This document shows, piece after piece, positions 1 to 11,242 of a stretch of DNA of 64,000 nt. The notes under the pieces were generated by a model. The model saw only the letters and a list, made by a program, of their open reading frames with translations, did not search any database and was not told the DNA's origin. The position numbers and the translations under genes were made by a program. How positions within the stretch are numbered: position 1 is the first letter of the stretch; each line of letters starts with the position of its first letter. Origin of the DNA: Chrysomallon squamiferum (taxonomy: Eukaryota > Mollusca > Gastropoda > Neomphalida > Peltospiridae); assembly GCA_012295275.1 (NCBI GenBank), contig CM022671.1:35513683-35577682 (forward strand). Direction: 5' to 3'.

Positions 1-548
1 ATGTGCTGAGCTAAACGTGTCCAGTTCTCCTTTTCTAAAACAGTAACAGCCATAGTGGTTCTTCTCAGTTTGTCAACGTAGAACTGTCGTAGATCATCCG
101 GCGAAACCCATTTCCTTGAGTGGCTTCCTTCCAGATTCTGGAATATCAAGCCTCCGAGAAAGATGTATAGCATAAGTGATGCTAAAATTCCGAGTTGTGT
201 TAGAAAGTTAACTATCCGCTTCTGTATCTTGATGGCATCGCTAATCCGTTTCCTTAAAAAGCTGGAGAATTTATCGGAGGTTAGCGGCACTGGGATGGAG
301 TTGGTATCTATTGACTCAATGGATTGTTGTTTAGGTTTTTCCTCGAGTGATGGAATTTTCTTGGCAGGAACGTTTTTACTTTGCCAGTCCAGTACTGGCT
401 CTGACACGGTACTTCTCTTTGCTTTAAGTGAAAAATTTCCTAATTCAGAACTGGATAAAGCTTTTTTTTTAAAGAAACCTGGTATTAAACCGCCTATTTT
501 CGAACTAGTTTCGGGCTTTCCCTCGCCTAAGTTACTGGAACGTGACAT
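1..548 (-). CDS. Two-pore-domain (K2P) potassium channel, first coding exon (partial, runs off left edge)
   Basis: The minus strand reads open from an ATG at 548 to the window edge, giving 182 codons plus 2 nt. A Ser/Lys-rich cytoplasmic N-terminus of about 115 residues is followed by a first membrane segment near residues 117-138 (ending in LYIFLGGLIFQNLEG) and the start of the extracellular cap with an N-glycosylation sequon, Asn-Trp-Thr, at about 175-177. This TM1 plus cap layout matches the complete K2P gene at 3276-5319, which has ILGGFIFMYLEA and the same NWT sequon. The pore loops lie beyond the left edge. By family knowledge it would be a dimeric background K+ channel of the plasma membrane. 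A perfect CRE lies 65 bp upstream. The subfamily cannot be assigned, and a different upstream start exon cannot be excluded. Confidence 0.85.
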   Translation of the reverse strand, partial: MSRSSNLGEGKPETSSKIGGLIPGFFKKKALSSSELGNFSLKAKRSTVSEPVLDWQSKNVPAKKIPSLEEKPKQQSIESIDTNSIPVPLTSDKFSSFLRKRISDAIKIQKRIVNFLTQLGILASLMLYIFLGGLIFQNLEGSHSRKWVSPDDLRQFYVDKLRRTTMAVTVLEKENWTRLAQH

Positions 549-612
549 TTTAGCTGATTTTTCGTCGTTTGTTGGCTTTTTTCACTGAATCTCTTTCCAC
601 TGCAATCGGCGG

Positions 613-620
613 TGACGTCA
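613..620. promoter_or_regulatory. Palindromic cAMP response element upstream of the K2P gene
   Basis: The exact 8-bp CRE palindrome TGACGTCA sits 65 bp upstream of the K2P ATG at 548, in a locally GC-richer patch (603-660) within otherwise AT-rich DNA. Its position suits a proximal promoter. Binding by CREB/ATF factors is inferred from the motif only. Confidence 0.5.
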
Positions 621-877
621 TCGCTAAGCGTAAAAACCTCTGACGTTGAAGGTAAACTAGAACAGAAGGGATTTGGTGGACCAGTATTTCTTAAATTAGT
701 GCAAGGTCATACATTCTCGGGTCTTTATTGCATAATTCTACTCGCCAATGACTAAATTTTCTTGTGTCTGGTAAATTTCGTCTCATTCTGCCTTGTGAAT
801 ACTTATATATATTATTACTTTTTTATCATAAATTAACAATTTTATTATAGGTTTATTTATTTATTTATTTATTTTAT

Positions 878-1231
878 CATCTTGGACACCAACATGGTGA
901 CCGCGGGCACCAGGTCACCCTCAAGAACCACATGAGTCACCCGCAGGCCTGTTCCTAAAATATTTAAACAATTACTGAGATCAATAGAATTAAAGGTTGA
1001 ATATCGATATTATCTGTATCCAGCCTTGTTAAGTCATTGGTAATAATTATTGTGAGAAATCGTTAACGTGATCGGTGTCTTCACATAGATGGGTATCATT
1101 ATTAATAATATATGACTAAAAATAAACTGAACAAGTTTCTTATTTCAGAAGAGTGTAACAAACTGATAGCCCTTCGTATGACTCAGTACCTATGAAGTAG
1201 CTTTCATGTTCAAAATGGTTGGTGACCCCTG
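878..1231 (+). mobile_element. Non-autonomous hAT-type DNA transposon (MITE) remnant
   Basis: The right end reads GGTTGGTGACCCCTG (1217-1231), the reverse complement of the CAGGGGTCACCAACC-type terminal inverted repeat of hAT elements. It is followed by atctagag (1232-1239), a candidate 8-bp target-site duplication. The inner part (about 886-950) is GC-rich against its surroundings, with the segments ccgcgggcaccaggtcaccc and acccgcaggcctgttcc that I recall from widespread hAT MITEs; 1170-1216 also resembles their 3' part. The left terminal repeat and the matching duplication were not found, so the left end is probably truncated. No transposase is present. Confidence 0.6.
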
Positions 1232-2339
1232 ATCTAGAGTGTCAAAAAATAATTAGCATAAAGTTAACAACAGGACTCTCCTCACAGCCAAATAACTGAT
1301 TGCAGGCTTTATTGAACAGAATAAAGTTGAATGTAATTTCAATTTTCCTTCTGTTCTAGTGGTCGGCTGGACATTAATCAATTACTCTAGGTCACAGGTT
1401 TTCAGGCTGTGATATTCGGACGCCTGGAGAGAGCACAATTCATTAATAGGGAATACAAAAAGTAAAAACAATATATGTACAGAAGGTAACTTAAAGAATG
1501 ATGATATTCAATTACCTTTGTTTTATTTTATTTGACATTAAGCAATAAAACGCAGACTGTAATAATCTGTCAAAATGAATTTAAAAAACAACAACAACAA
1601 CAGAAACACTGGCATATTTATTAATGTATTGCTATTACTGTAATATTCAGTTTTTCATCGACATCTTATTCTAATTTTATTTTATTCATATTTTTATTAT
1701 TTAACTTTTTGTTCTTTGTTTTTTGTTTTCTTTTTTAATAATAGCTTACTGTACAGTCGCTTTAGAAACACTCTATTACTAACAAAGCCTGCTCTTCTGA
1801 ATATCGCAAGGAGCAGATTCGCCCTACATTTCTCACACCTAAGAACTTCTTTTCAAGAATGTCGTTATGCTTAATACATACGGCGTATTTATTTGTTAGT
1901 AAAAAGTGTCTGATTTATTATGGGATTCGTGATTAAAGCAGATGGAGGTAACAATCTTGCTATTGATAGTTTTTCCTCAAATCATCTTTTCTTGCCGCAG
2001 ATGATGATTTTTCTGAACTTTTTTCATTCCCATCAATTCAGGAGCAAGACCCTTATATTTGGAGTTTGAGCACCAAGTGCAAAAATATCAGTGTATAATA
2101 AGACATGAACTACACGGGATGTGCTATTGTTTTGTTTTTTCTGTTGTTGTTGTTGTTTTAAGGGGCAACAAATTAAGAATATTTTGATGAACCAGATCTT
2201 GCCTGTGAAGTGAGAGTGCTGAACAGATTATCAGATCAACTGATCTTGCAGCGCAGAGAATATCAGTCAGCTATTCTAACAATAAAGTCACAAACTGCGT
2301 TCTTTAATTCTGTGTTTGTGTGTATGTATTTTAGGATTT

Positions 2340-2498
2340 GAATATTCTGTGTCTGGTGTACGTCTGATTAGACTCTGCGCATAGACAATATTTGGGAACG
2401 CACAAACCTCGTCATGTCTCGCTGACGAGATTCGAACGTATGACAGCCATTCGCCCGCACTTTGAAAGTGGACGGCTATACCGCTCGGCCATCAAAAC
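2340..2498 (-). mobile_element. tRNA-derived SINE-like element
   Basis: On the minus strand an RNA polymerase III A box, TGGCCGAGCGG (2481-2491), is followed by a B box, CGTTCGAATCT (2428-2438), with class-II tRNA (Leu/Ser-like) spacing. The anticodon-arm region forms a perfect palindrome, CACTTTCAAAGTG, but the anticodon and T stems have mismatches, so a working tRNA is unlikely. The sequence continues past the tRNA part (to about 2340) without an acceptor-stem match, as in tRNA-head SINEs. A long TG/TATG microsatellite follows on its upstream side at 2525-2715. No second copy was noticed in the window. Confidence 0.55.
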
Positions 2499-2524
2499 TC
2501 CAACCGTGTTTTTTATTTCTGTAA

Positions 2525-2715
2525 TTATGTATGCATGCATATATGTGTGTATATGTGTGTATTTATGTGTGTGTATGTGTATATGTGTGTGTGTGTATGT
2601 TATGTAGTTATGTATGTGTATGTATGTGTATGCATGTGTATGTCTATGTATGTCTATGTATATGTATGTATGAATATTTGTATGTATGTATGTATGTATG
2701 TATGTATGTTTGTAA
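2525..2715. repeat. TG/TATG microsatellite
   Basis: About 190 bp of interrupted TG and TATG repeats directly beside the SINE-like element. The Tyr/Val/Cys or His/Thr-rich reading frames here are repeat translations, not genes. Confidence 0.95.
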
Positions 2716-3275
2716 TCAGTTTTTCTAAATATTATAAACACTAATTATTAGCATGTTTTTATTTCATAGGATTATGAAAAAAGCCTTTATAAACATTTTT
2801 TTTTGTTTAATATAATTATGCATGTATATTATGTAATGTAGTTATAATATTTGTGAATGAAGTTGTATTTTAGACTCCAAGATGAATAATAACGAATGAA
2901 CTGATCTCCACAGTAAATGCCATTTGATCACCTCGTTTTTATCATTTTTTTAGTTTAGTTTTTTATTTTCTGTTGCGTTGGTTTTGAAATGCACACAGTG
3001 TAACAATGCTAAACGTTTCAATAGCTGTCATATTTTGTTGTGTTTTTTAAATATTTTTTTTAATGTCAGCCCTTTTAGTTTACAATACACGATTCTCAGT
3101 GTAGAGACCAAAAAAAAAAAAAAAAAAAAAGAGATATTTTCAGAAAAACTGTTTTCACCACTCATCTCATGTACTTTACTGTCATGTTCTTTCATTTTCA
3201 AACAATAAACGTCTCAGTAGTAGTAGTAATAATCATAATAATAATAATAATATTAGCGGTAGCAGTATGAAAGAT

Positions 3276-4177
3276 TCAAACGTTCTCGGGAGTTTTTCTC
3301 TTGCACAGACCGAGACTTCTAGCGAACTCTTGACAGAGGTCTTTCACTTCGCCTTGCATCAGGTCAAAGCTCATCGCCATCATCGCCAGGCCGAACAGCA
3401 GGTACAGCACGCTCGACACCCGCTTGGCGTTGTCCTCCCAGGAGCTGTTGCTGTGGCCCGGAACAAAGTCTCCGAAGCCGATGGTGCTGAGAGTGATAAA
3501 ACAGAAGTAAGCACTTTCGAGAAAACTCCAGTCTTCTTCCCACAGAGTGAACAGCACCGCGCCCAGCATGATGTAGATGAATATGAGCAGTAGGCAGACG
3601 GCGATGGGCACCCTGACCAAATCTTTTTTCTTTTTCTTGCCCTCTTTCGCGGACTGTTCTGGCACGGATAAAGGTTCGCTGCCAGCGACGCTCGGGTTTC
3701 GAAGTGACGACCTTTGTCTCAGTGACGTCTGCCTGCGTTTTCGCATCCGGCAGCAGCCGCAGACGATCTGCTTCCAGAAGAGTCTGAAGGATCCGGCCAT
3801 GAGGCCGCCGATGTTGGACAAACACAACAAAGTCAGAGGGATCCCGATTAGTGCGTACAACATCGTCACAACCCGGCCCCACACAGTCTGTGGTGTCAGG
3901 TGACCGTAACCTGGAAAATAATTGTATGCGGAAATGTGTTATTTTGTAGACGCGCAATATATCAAGAAATATGTTTAGATATTTGAAACAAAATCTGCAG
4001 ATTAATTAATAATGAAGATGTACGAAGGCCGAAAAATTTCGTTTATCCTGAAGAAAAAAAAAAAGTTAAAATTGTATAAGGTCTGTCTGATTATAATTTT
4101 CGATTTTATTAATTTAGTTTAAGGTCCTGGGTACGACATTAGTCGCTATAAAGTTCATGCTCTTTATATTTAACGAG

Positions 4178-4212
<35 letters not shown>

Positions 4213-4537
4213 GAAGTTTATTATTCGCAAAGACTATCGGCAAAATATATAAATATATATTCATACATACATACATGCACATATATACGCGTGTGCAGGG
4301 GGGGTGTAGATTTGAAAGTATTGAGGCACTTCCTCATAATATAGCTAAACTTTGGTATATTACATGACTATAATCGCATAGGCTTATGATGAATTCCACA
4401 AGGGTGAGAACTCAAATGTTGGTTTTAACAGATCCCAGGGTGGTAGTCTTTTGTAAAAGCATCAATATTTTCAAAATATTGGCTGTGTTAACGACATGAA
4501 TGATCAAACTGGGGTCAGTTGTTATGTAATCCTACAA

Positions 4538-4605
<68 letters not shown>

Positions 4606-5319
4606 TTGTACGATTGATATATATTAATATATAATTATATTTATTTACCTATTCAGAATGATTATGAAGAAAATTTCGTTCGTTAATTTCAAAATATGTA
4701 ATTCGTTCTTCAGACCAATCAGGTCACTGTAACTTGCAAGTTTAACTGGGATATAACTGAATAACATGGATCGTCATTAATGATCCTAACATAAGAAACA
4801 AAAGAGTAACTTGCCTATTGTAGTTATAACTGTCACGGAGAAGAGAAGAGCGCCGGGGTAGGTCCATCTCACTAACTTCGCTGTATGCTCATCCACGCCG
4901 TCCCAGCCGTTGTCCACAGCACTGTACACTGACGCCTGGAATCTCATAAACACGTCGTCAGCGATGGCAGTCCAGTTGTCCATGAACAAAATGTTCAGCT
5001 TCTCCGTAGCCTCCCACAATTCCTTGACGTACAGCTTCCTGACTCTCGCTACGGCATTGCGGTTCTGCAGTTCGTTGTTCGCCTCCAGGTACATGAAGAT
5101 GAAGCCGCCGAGAATGGAGTAAACGACCACGAGGCACGTGAGACCCACGTGCGAGATGAGGAAAACCAGAGATTTCTTTCCCAGCGAAATGGCCGTTTTC
5201 CTTAGCCGTGCTTTTCTCGACTGTCTGACGGTTAACGTCGCACACATCGTCACCGCCTTCATTGTGTTCATGGCGTTGTTCATTTCCGTGTTGGGCACAG
5301 TCTCTGTCGTTTCTGTCAT
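3276..5319 (-). CDS. Two-pore-domain (K2P) potassium channel, complete
   Basis: Two coding exons, 5319-4815 and 3910-3276, join in phase 1 into 379 aa. TM1 lies near residues 55-78, the cap helix region about 80-130 with the sequon NWT near 115, and pore loop 1 has the filter TTIGYG (166-171), which is rebuilt exactly across the splice. TM2/TM3 cover about 183-215 and 266-290 around a basic linker (RMRKRRQ, KKKKKD). Pore loop 2 has STIGFGD (310-316) and TM4 covers about 332-352. Two pores and four TMs define the K2P fold, which gives background K+ leak at the plasma membrane. The intron begins GCAAGT, so it is a GC-AG intron; a GT donor 5 nt further on would destroy the filter. Its neighbour at 1-548 is a same-strand paralogue, pointing to tandem duplication. 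Subfamily is not assignable. Confidence 0.94.
4178..4210. repeat. TTA trinucleotide microsatellite
   Basis: Eleven or so TTA units inside the K2P intron. Confidence 0.95.
4538..4600. repeat. TA dinucleotide microsatellite
   Basis: About 31 uninterrupted TA units inside the K2P intron. Confidence 0.97.
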
Positions 5320-6429
5320 GTTTAGTTGTTATAATAGACAAATACCAAACACACATACGTCAGCTAAACATCAGTGCTCTTGCAGAGTGTTGCTGTGTCT
5401 CCCATTGTTACTTTATCACCCACCCTTCATCGTGCATGTTTAATTTCCAGGAATATCAGTGTTGTCTGTACAGCAAGACTGCGGCCCACGTGGTCTTCTC
5501 AACAAACTAATCACCTTTGAACAAAATAAACGAAGGAAAATGTAACAGTATGACTGAATGTAAATCCTAAATAAAACAAAAGTAAAATTTTATTTTGATT
5601 AAAGACAGTTATTATTGTAGACTGCAATATCCTTTAAAATACATTTGCTAGATATTTCCATCAGCAACAAAAGATTTTTTTTGTCTGAAAATGTTATCAT
5701 TAAAGCCTGCAATATGATCTTTGATCATCAGCTGCAGAGCACTGTTAGATCGTTTCTACGATTCATCTACGTGAAGCCGGCTCTCACAACTGTGTAGAAT
5801 AATTCATGATGTAATAACTAGCTCGCTGATGATACACAGTACAAAATAACTGGTCTGATCAGAACTTGGACATTTATCTCGATACACACACTTAAAGATG
5901 AATTAGTGGACTTAAATACACCGATTCACTGAATCTGACTTCATTTCAGCAGTGAATTTGATCATGTTTCCTGCTCACGGTAGAATAAAATACAAAAACT
6001 CATTAACAATATACTTCTTTTCTTTTACGCTAGTATGTTTTTAAGAAGAATATATTATTTTTTTTTTTTTCTTAATTTTCAGTTTCATGTTTATCATTTT
6101 ATTACCGTTGTTATTATTAATGTACTGATTGACATTTCTTACAGTGAAGTACGTACATATATCTAACCTTTCATACATTTTCTATTTTTCATGGTGAGGA
6201 GTGGCGATGTGGCCTCTGATCAGTTTACATTTTGATATCTGTATCTCCGCGAACGAATTTAGGTCCGTTCTACATTTGTTGACGAGATTATACACGGATA
6301 ATCTGTTGGCACTAAAGCTGTTTCTGACTCACGAGATAAAACTGAGAGAACAAGTAACCACTGTTTGCCTGTTTACTGATTCCAGACAGAGATGCGTTCA
6401 GAGGTTTGGCTGTTTAGACCAAAGACGGA

Positions 6430-6590
6430 GATAATCGTACGTGTCCGCCAGGCAAACTGGCATTTAGACCTCACACCACCATCTTATTATAATTGAAATA
6501 AAATATATGAAATTTTGTATGAATGCGTCCGTATAATGTTGTAGACTACGGCCTGAGTGTAAATAAAGTTCAATTCAGTTCAGTTCAGAC
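6430..6590 (+). mobile_element. Possible non-LTR retroposon 3' tail
   Basis: A moderately GC-rich block with no stable reading frame (about 6190-6560) ends in aaataaagttcaattcag followed by further ttcag units, that is a polyadenylation-like motif then three pentanucleotide repeats. Short tandem tails of this kind are typical of SINE and LINE 3' ends. No reverse transcriptase and no target-site duplication were identified. Confidence 0.3.
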
Positions 6591-6621
6591 ACAATAGTGA
6601 CTGGTTTTTTTTTTCCATTCA

Positions 6622-6695
<74 letters not shown>

Positions 6696-6775
6696 TTACT
6701 ACTACTACTACTACTACCACAACTTCTAATACCACTGCTACTACTATTACTACTACTAATAATAAATAAATAAAC
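6622..6775. repeat. ACT trinucleotide microsatellite
   Basis: About 150 bp of ACT/CTA repeats, nearly perfect for the first 70 bp, then interrupted. Confidence 0.96.
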
Positions 6776-7151
6776 AAGTAAGACCTGACAGCGTATAATT
6801 GTTACTAAACTATGTCAACATGTTAAACTGATACTCATATATTAATTTCTCTAAAAAGGTTTACATCAGAGATCCCCTCATCCTACGCAGATCTATACTG
6901 AAAAATGTCAAAAGTACAAACTCGTTTATCTTCATTTTGTTTCATCCATTTTTCATGCTTTGTTTGGCTGCTGTCCAAAGAGCCACCATTACAAAGTCAA
7001 AAAGTGCGCCCGTGTGTAGGTATGTGTGTGTATGTTTTTTTTACAGCCTTGTCCTTTCAATTGTATACATATTTAATATGAATAAACATTGTAATTATTT
7101 GTTTCCCAAGCCACTGTTAGTAATGTATTGTAGTCAATTAACAAACTTACG

Positions 7152-7152
<1 letters not shown>

Positions 7153-7199
<47 letters not shown>
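7153..7199. repeat. ATA trinucleotide microsatellite
   Basis: About 15 AAT/ATA units. Confidence 0.95.
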
Positions 7200-7201
<2 letters not shown>

Positions 7202-7339
7202 TCATCATAATAATAAAAATATAAAGTTAGAGGGGAAAAGTAACATCAGGTTAACATGCAGACATACTTGAATGTTACGAAAAATATTTTAATCATATGT
7301 TTTTATCACTTTTTCTTTTGTACTTGGTGCTCTTTTCTT

Positions 7340-7340
<1 letters not shown>

Positions 7341-7438
<98 letters not shown>

Positions 7439-7439
7439 T
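7341..7439. repeat. Compound CT/TG microsatellite
   Basis: About 40 CT units run straight into about 9 TG units. Confidence 0.97.
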
Positions 7440-7484
7440 TCACTAATCTCTCTCTCACACACGCACATATATATAAAATCAACT

Positions 7485-7750
7485 GAGGTATCATTAAACT
7501 GATTAACTGGTTAAACAAATGTTCATTTATTAATTATTTACATACAAAACAGTTTTTCACACATACACACACCGACACAAGTTAGTTGAGGCATCATTAA
7601 ACTCATTAACTTGTTAAATAAATGTTCATTTATTAATTATTTACATACAAAACAGTTTTACACACACTCACACACACACACACATACACAAATTAGTTGA
7701 GTCATCATTAAACTGATTAACTTGTTAAATAAATGTTCATTTATTAATCA
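7485..7750. repeat. Minisatellite with three units of about 103-111 bp
   Basis: Three head-to-tail copies begin gaggtatcattaaact (7485), gaggcatcattaaact (7588) and gagtcatcattaaact (7699). Each contains gttcatttattaa, and copies 1 and 2 also have catacaaaacagttt and a CA-rich stretch whose length differs between copies. The third copy is incomplete. Function unknown. Confidence 0.9.
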
Positions 7751-10196
7751 AGACCACATACAGAACAAATATTCCTAGAAAAATATCTTTACGCACAAAA
7801 CAGTTTTACATATTTATATATTCCTAACAGCTGCGACAGAATGTTCTCTTTTAAATACACCTCTAAATGTCGATATTAACATGAACAATTATGATTATAC
7901 AAACAACAAGTATATGCTTTTAATATTCAACTGAGTTTTTAACAAGAGCTGCCTCGCAACACTAAAACTCAGCTGTACGTTCAATTAACAGAAAATGCTA
8001 ACATTAATAATGAAATACAATTACTTACGGCTACAAAAATAACAGAATAGATACTCTTGACAAGGTTCAATGAACAGATATTACTGCTGCAATCAGATGC
8101 ATTACACTTGAAAATTACATTACTGGGTGAACTGCAAAAAAAAAAAAAAAAAAGTGTATTAATTTACGTATACTTTAATTATGTCTGCATGTGTAAAATA
8201 TATTCGTGTTATTGTTCGGTTGGCATGTTTAGGGCTGTGAATTTGTGTTTGTTAGTGTGCATGTGTGAGGGGAGTTATGATTATGTTTGTGACATGTGTT
8301 TAGGATGTTAATATAAAATATATTTTGTACCGTAAAACATTTGTTTGTGCATATGTCAGTGTATCTGTAAAGTACATGGATGATGTCAGATTCTATTAAT
8401 ATTCATGTATACATGATCATGTTTGTTGACTTTTTACTGCGTCTACGCACACACATATATTCTAACACCCAGTAACCTCCGTATGTACGTGGGTGTGTAT
8501 AAATTGATATTAAGGTTTGATTAAATAAATGAAATGTTATCTGATAATTTATTCGTTGTTCACAGTAGAATGGATGCCGGTGTTCATTTTAGTGATTAAA
8601 GCTGGGTAAAACATGGGAAAGTATAATTTTTTTTGTTTTAAAGGAATTCTCTCTTACTCGGTTATACGAATGTGTATATATCTGTATGTGTACATGACTA
8701 CGCATAATGTATGTGAAATACTGAAGAGATAAGATCAAACTAGAACCTATAAAAGTGTGACCAATACAAGATATATTTCTCACATCCGACATAACAATAT
8801 ATTATCGAAAAGCGACATTTTAAAATATATTTTAAAAGTATTTGCAATGTAACACTTTTAAACTATGGTGGTCTAACTCCTGGATGTTAAGTAAGAAAAT
8901 CTATATTTGATATTTCAACCCAGTTTTGAAGAAAAACACAAGTTTATACAGTTTTTAGAATTTTTACAGAGCAATTAATTATTTAAAAATAAAATCAATA
9001 ATAAAATTCCCAGTACCAACTAATGGTATCATTAAATACGAGATAGAATCATACAAAGTGTTGTGTGGGCATTCCCCATTCTTTTTTTTTCTTTTTACTG
9101 TGAGTTACATTTATCATCAAACCTATCATATGTTGTAATTATGTCGACATTATTTCACATCATCACCATTATTATCATTATTACCATCATCATCATCATC
9201 ATCATCATTATTAATACTAGTAGTAGTATAATTTTCTTTCAGTGGAAGGTACGAATCGATTAAAAAAAATCGCTTTGTTTGAAATTTAAAAAAGAAAAAC
9301 AGATAAAATAATTGATTAAAAGACTGTTATTAAATATAATGTACGCTCTCTTGCTCTTGGCCTCTCCGTGGGTATTTCAAAATCCACAATAGTTAGATCA
9401 GCCACCTGACCAACTACTATTTAAAAGTGTAATTTTCAGAATTCCAGCCTAGAATAGGACAACACACAGCTATACTAAGTGATAAGACTTCAATATGCAT
9501 AATAATGTCTCTAATCGATTGCATTCAATCTGGTAAATAGAGAAACACATAAACGGAACAAATACACAGAGCGAATCGGCTACAAAACGGATTGTACAGT
9601 GCTGAATGGTAGCAGACGAAAATGGACGACCACTCAATAGATCAATGGCAATGTGAAACACCGGCAGCTACAAAGTTACATTATCGTTAATAGTTCACAC
9701 TGCAGCAGAGTTATACTTTATTTTTATCTTCTTTTTTTTATCTTTTTTTTTTTTTCCGGCAATAAAAGGAGATTCGTTTGGTAGCATTAACGCAATAATA
9801 ATGTTATTGTTCGTACGTTCACGTGTTTCTAAATTTTACAACTTTTTCTGTGACTTGCAGTGTTAAAATTATAGCCTATTTCCTAATGTACTGTATTTAA
9901 CACAATCCTATAATATTATTTTTACTACTACTGCCTATTCATTTTATTAAATTTATCAATAATTTGTGTTTATATTTATATGTCTTAATCATTTAGACAA
10001 AATCTTTTCTGTTTCGTTTTCACAATGAAAAAAAAAAAGGCCCAAGCGTTGTTGTATTAACGAAACATATTTATTATTATTATTATTATTTATTATTATT
10101 TGTTATTTTTTTTTCAGAGTGTTCATGAAACACGATTGTAAATTTGTCTAATTGTTAACATTAGTTTAAGACGAAAGTTAAAATAAGTGAACTTAC

Positions 10197-10390
10197 CTTA
10201 GATAGAGTTTGGTGTCAACTTATTTCGTCCTTTCCACCGAATGTTTCTAGATATTGATTTTCCTCACTATTAAAGTACTATCATGCATGTTTAATGCCCA
10301 GTGTGCACCGCGATTCTGCGCGCGACAGTTCACGTCTGCTTCTCTTCGCCAGCCCGTCGTATATGGCTCGCGCTGTTTTTATTATTTTTT
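10197..10390 (-). other. Possible 5' untranslated exon of the K2P gene downstream
   Basis: On the minus strand a strong donor, TAAG|GTAAGTTC, ends at 10197. Just upstream (about 10305-10375) the DNA is markedly GC- and CpG-richer, including gcgcgcgacagttcacgtct. That resembles a first exon with a proximal promoter. The nearest gene in the right orientation is the K2P channel whose ATG is at 5319. There is no coding evidence, and a transcript would be needed to confirm it. Confidence 0.2.
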
Positions 10391-10571
10391 AATTATCACT
10401 GATATTCTGGTCCATAATGACTGTTTATAATAACTTCCATTTAATACTGTAAATACAAATAAGTTTGCTCTTAATGCACAATTAGCTAAAAAGTTGTTTT
10501 TTTGAGAGATGAATGGTTTGTTTCAAAACTGATTAATGGGTTACCATTTAAAATACATAAATACATTACTA

Positions 10572-10573
<2 letters not shown>

Positions 10574-10644
<71 letters not shown>
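10574..10644. repeat. CT then CA microsatellite
   Basis: About 29 CT units followed by about 7 CA units. Confidence 0.96.
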
Positions 10645-10645
<1 letters not shown>

Positions 10646-11189
10646 CCATCCATCTTTCTTTCTCTAAAATGAACCAATGTTAAAAAAGGACTATTTTATC
10701 TTATATTTCATATCAATATTCAGTCTGTTCCTGATTAAAATCACATATGAACTTTTTCCACTCTACTGTAGAAAGATTAAACATTTTTTTTCATCATCGT
10801 CCTGTTTCGTAATTTTGAATGCATAATAATAATAAAAATAACTGTATCTAATAGTTGATCAATTTTACCGGGACAGTCTGGATGTTAGTAAAATTACTAC
10901 AATTTAGGGAATCACGCTGTCACGCTCTCTTAATTTGTATAATAAAACAATAAATCTGGAATAAACGATGAGACCAGATCAAAAATGTTCTGTCCTTGTT
11001 ACTGGAGTAAATTTGATATTAACCCTACAGCCACTGTGCTTTTGATTTTGTTTGCAGCATCAAGATCGCTGAACAAAACAAAACAAAATAGATTCGTCCT
11101 CCACCCTCCACCAGAAAAGGAAGAAGAAGAAGAAGAAAGAAGCAAAACGGAGGAAAATATATTTATCGAAAAAGACTAAATAAAGTAAT

Positions 11190-11242
11190 GCGCGCGCGCG
11201 TGTGAGTGTGTCTGTACGTGTGTGTGTCTGTGTGTGTGTGAA
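11190..11242. repeat. CG/TG microsatellite
   Basis: A short cgcgcgcg run followed by interrupted TG repeats. Confidence 0.85.

Larger units (their letters stand above)
549..3275. other. Intergenic region between the two K2P genes
   Basis: No coding gene is supported. The stretch holds the CRE, the hAT-like MITE, the SINE-like element and its microsatellite, an A-tract (about 3109-3130) and a TAA repeat (about 3229-3254). It should also contain the 3' UTR of the K2P gene at 3276-5319; on the minus strand an AATAAA lies at 2962-2967. Confidence 0.7.

Noticed and set aside
163-588. 141-residue plus-strand reading frame
   Set aside because: It is the antisense shadow of the K2P exon at 1-548, whose minus-strand frame has a clear TM1 and cap.
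2395-2498. Working tRNA gene on the minus strand
   Set aside because: A and B boxes are present, but the anticodon and T stems do not pair properly and the acceptor stem is missing.
2412-2741. His/Thr/Tyr-rich frames on both strands
   Set aside because: Translations of the TG/TATG microsatellite and the SINE-like element.
3364-3957. 197-residue minus-strand frame overlapping the K2P exon
   Set aside because: A shifted frame over the real exon; it crosses the acceptor and lacks both pore motifs.
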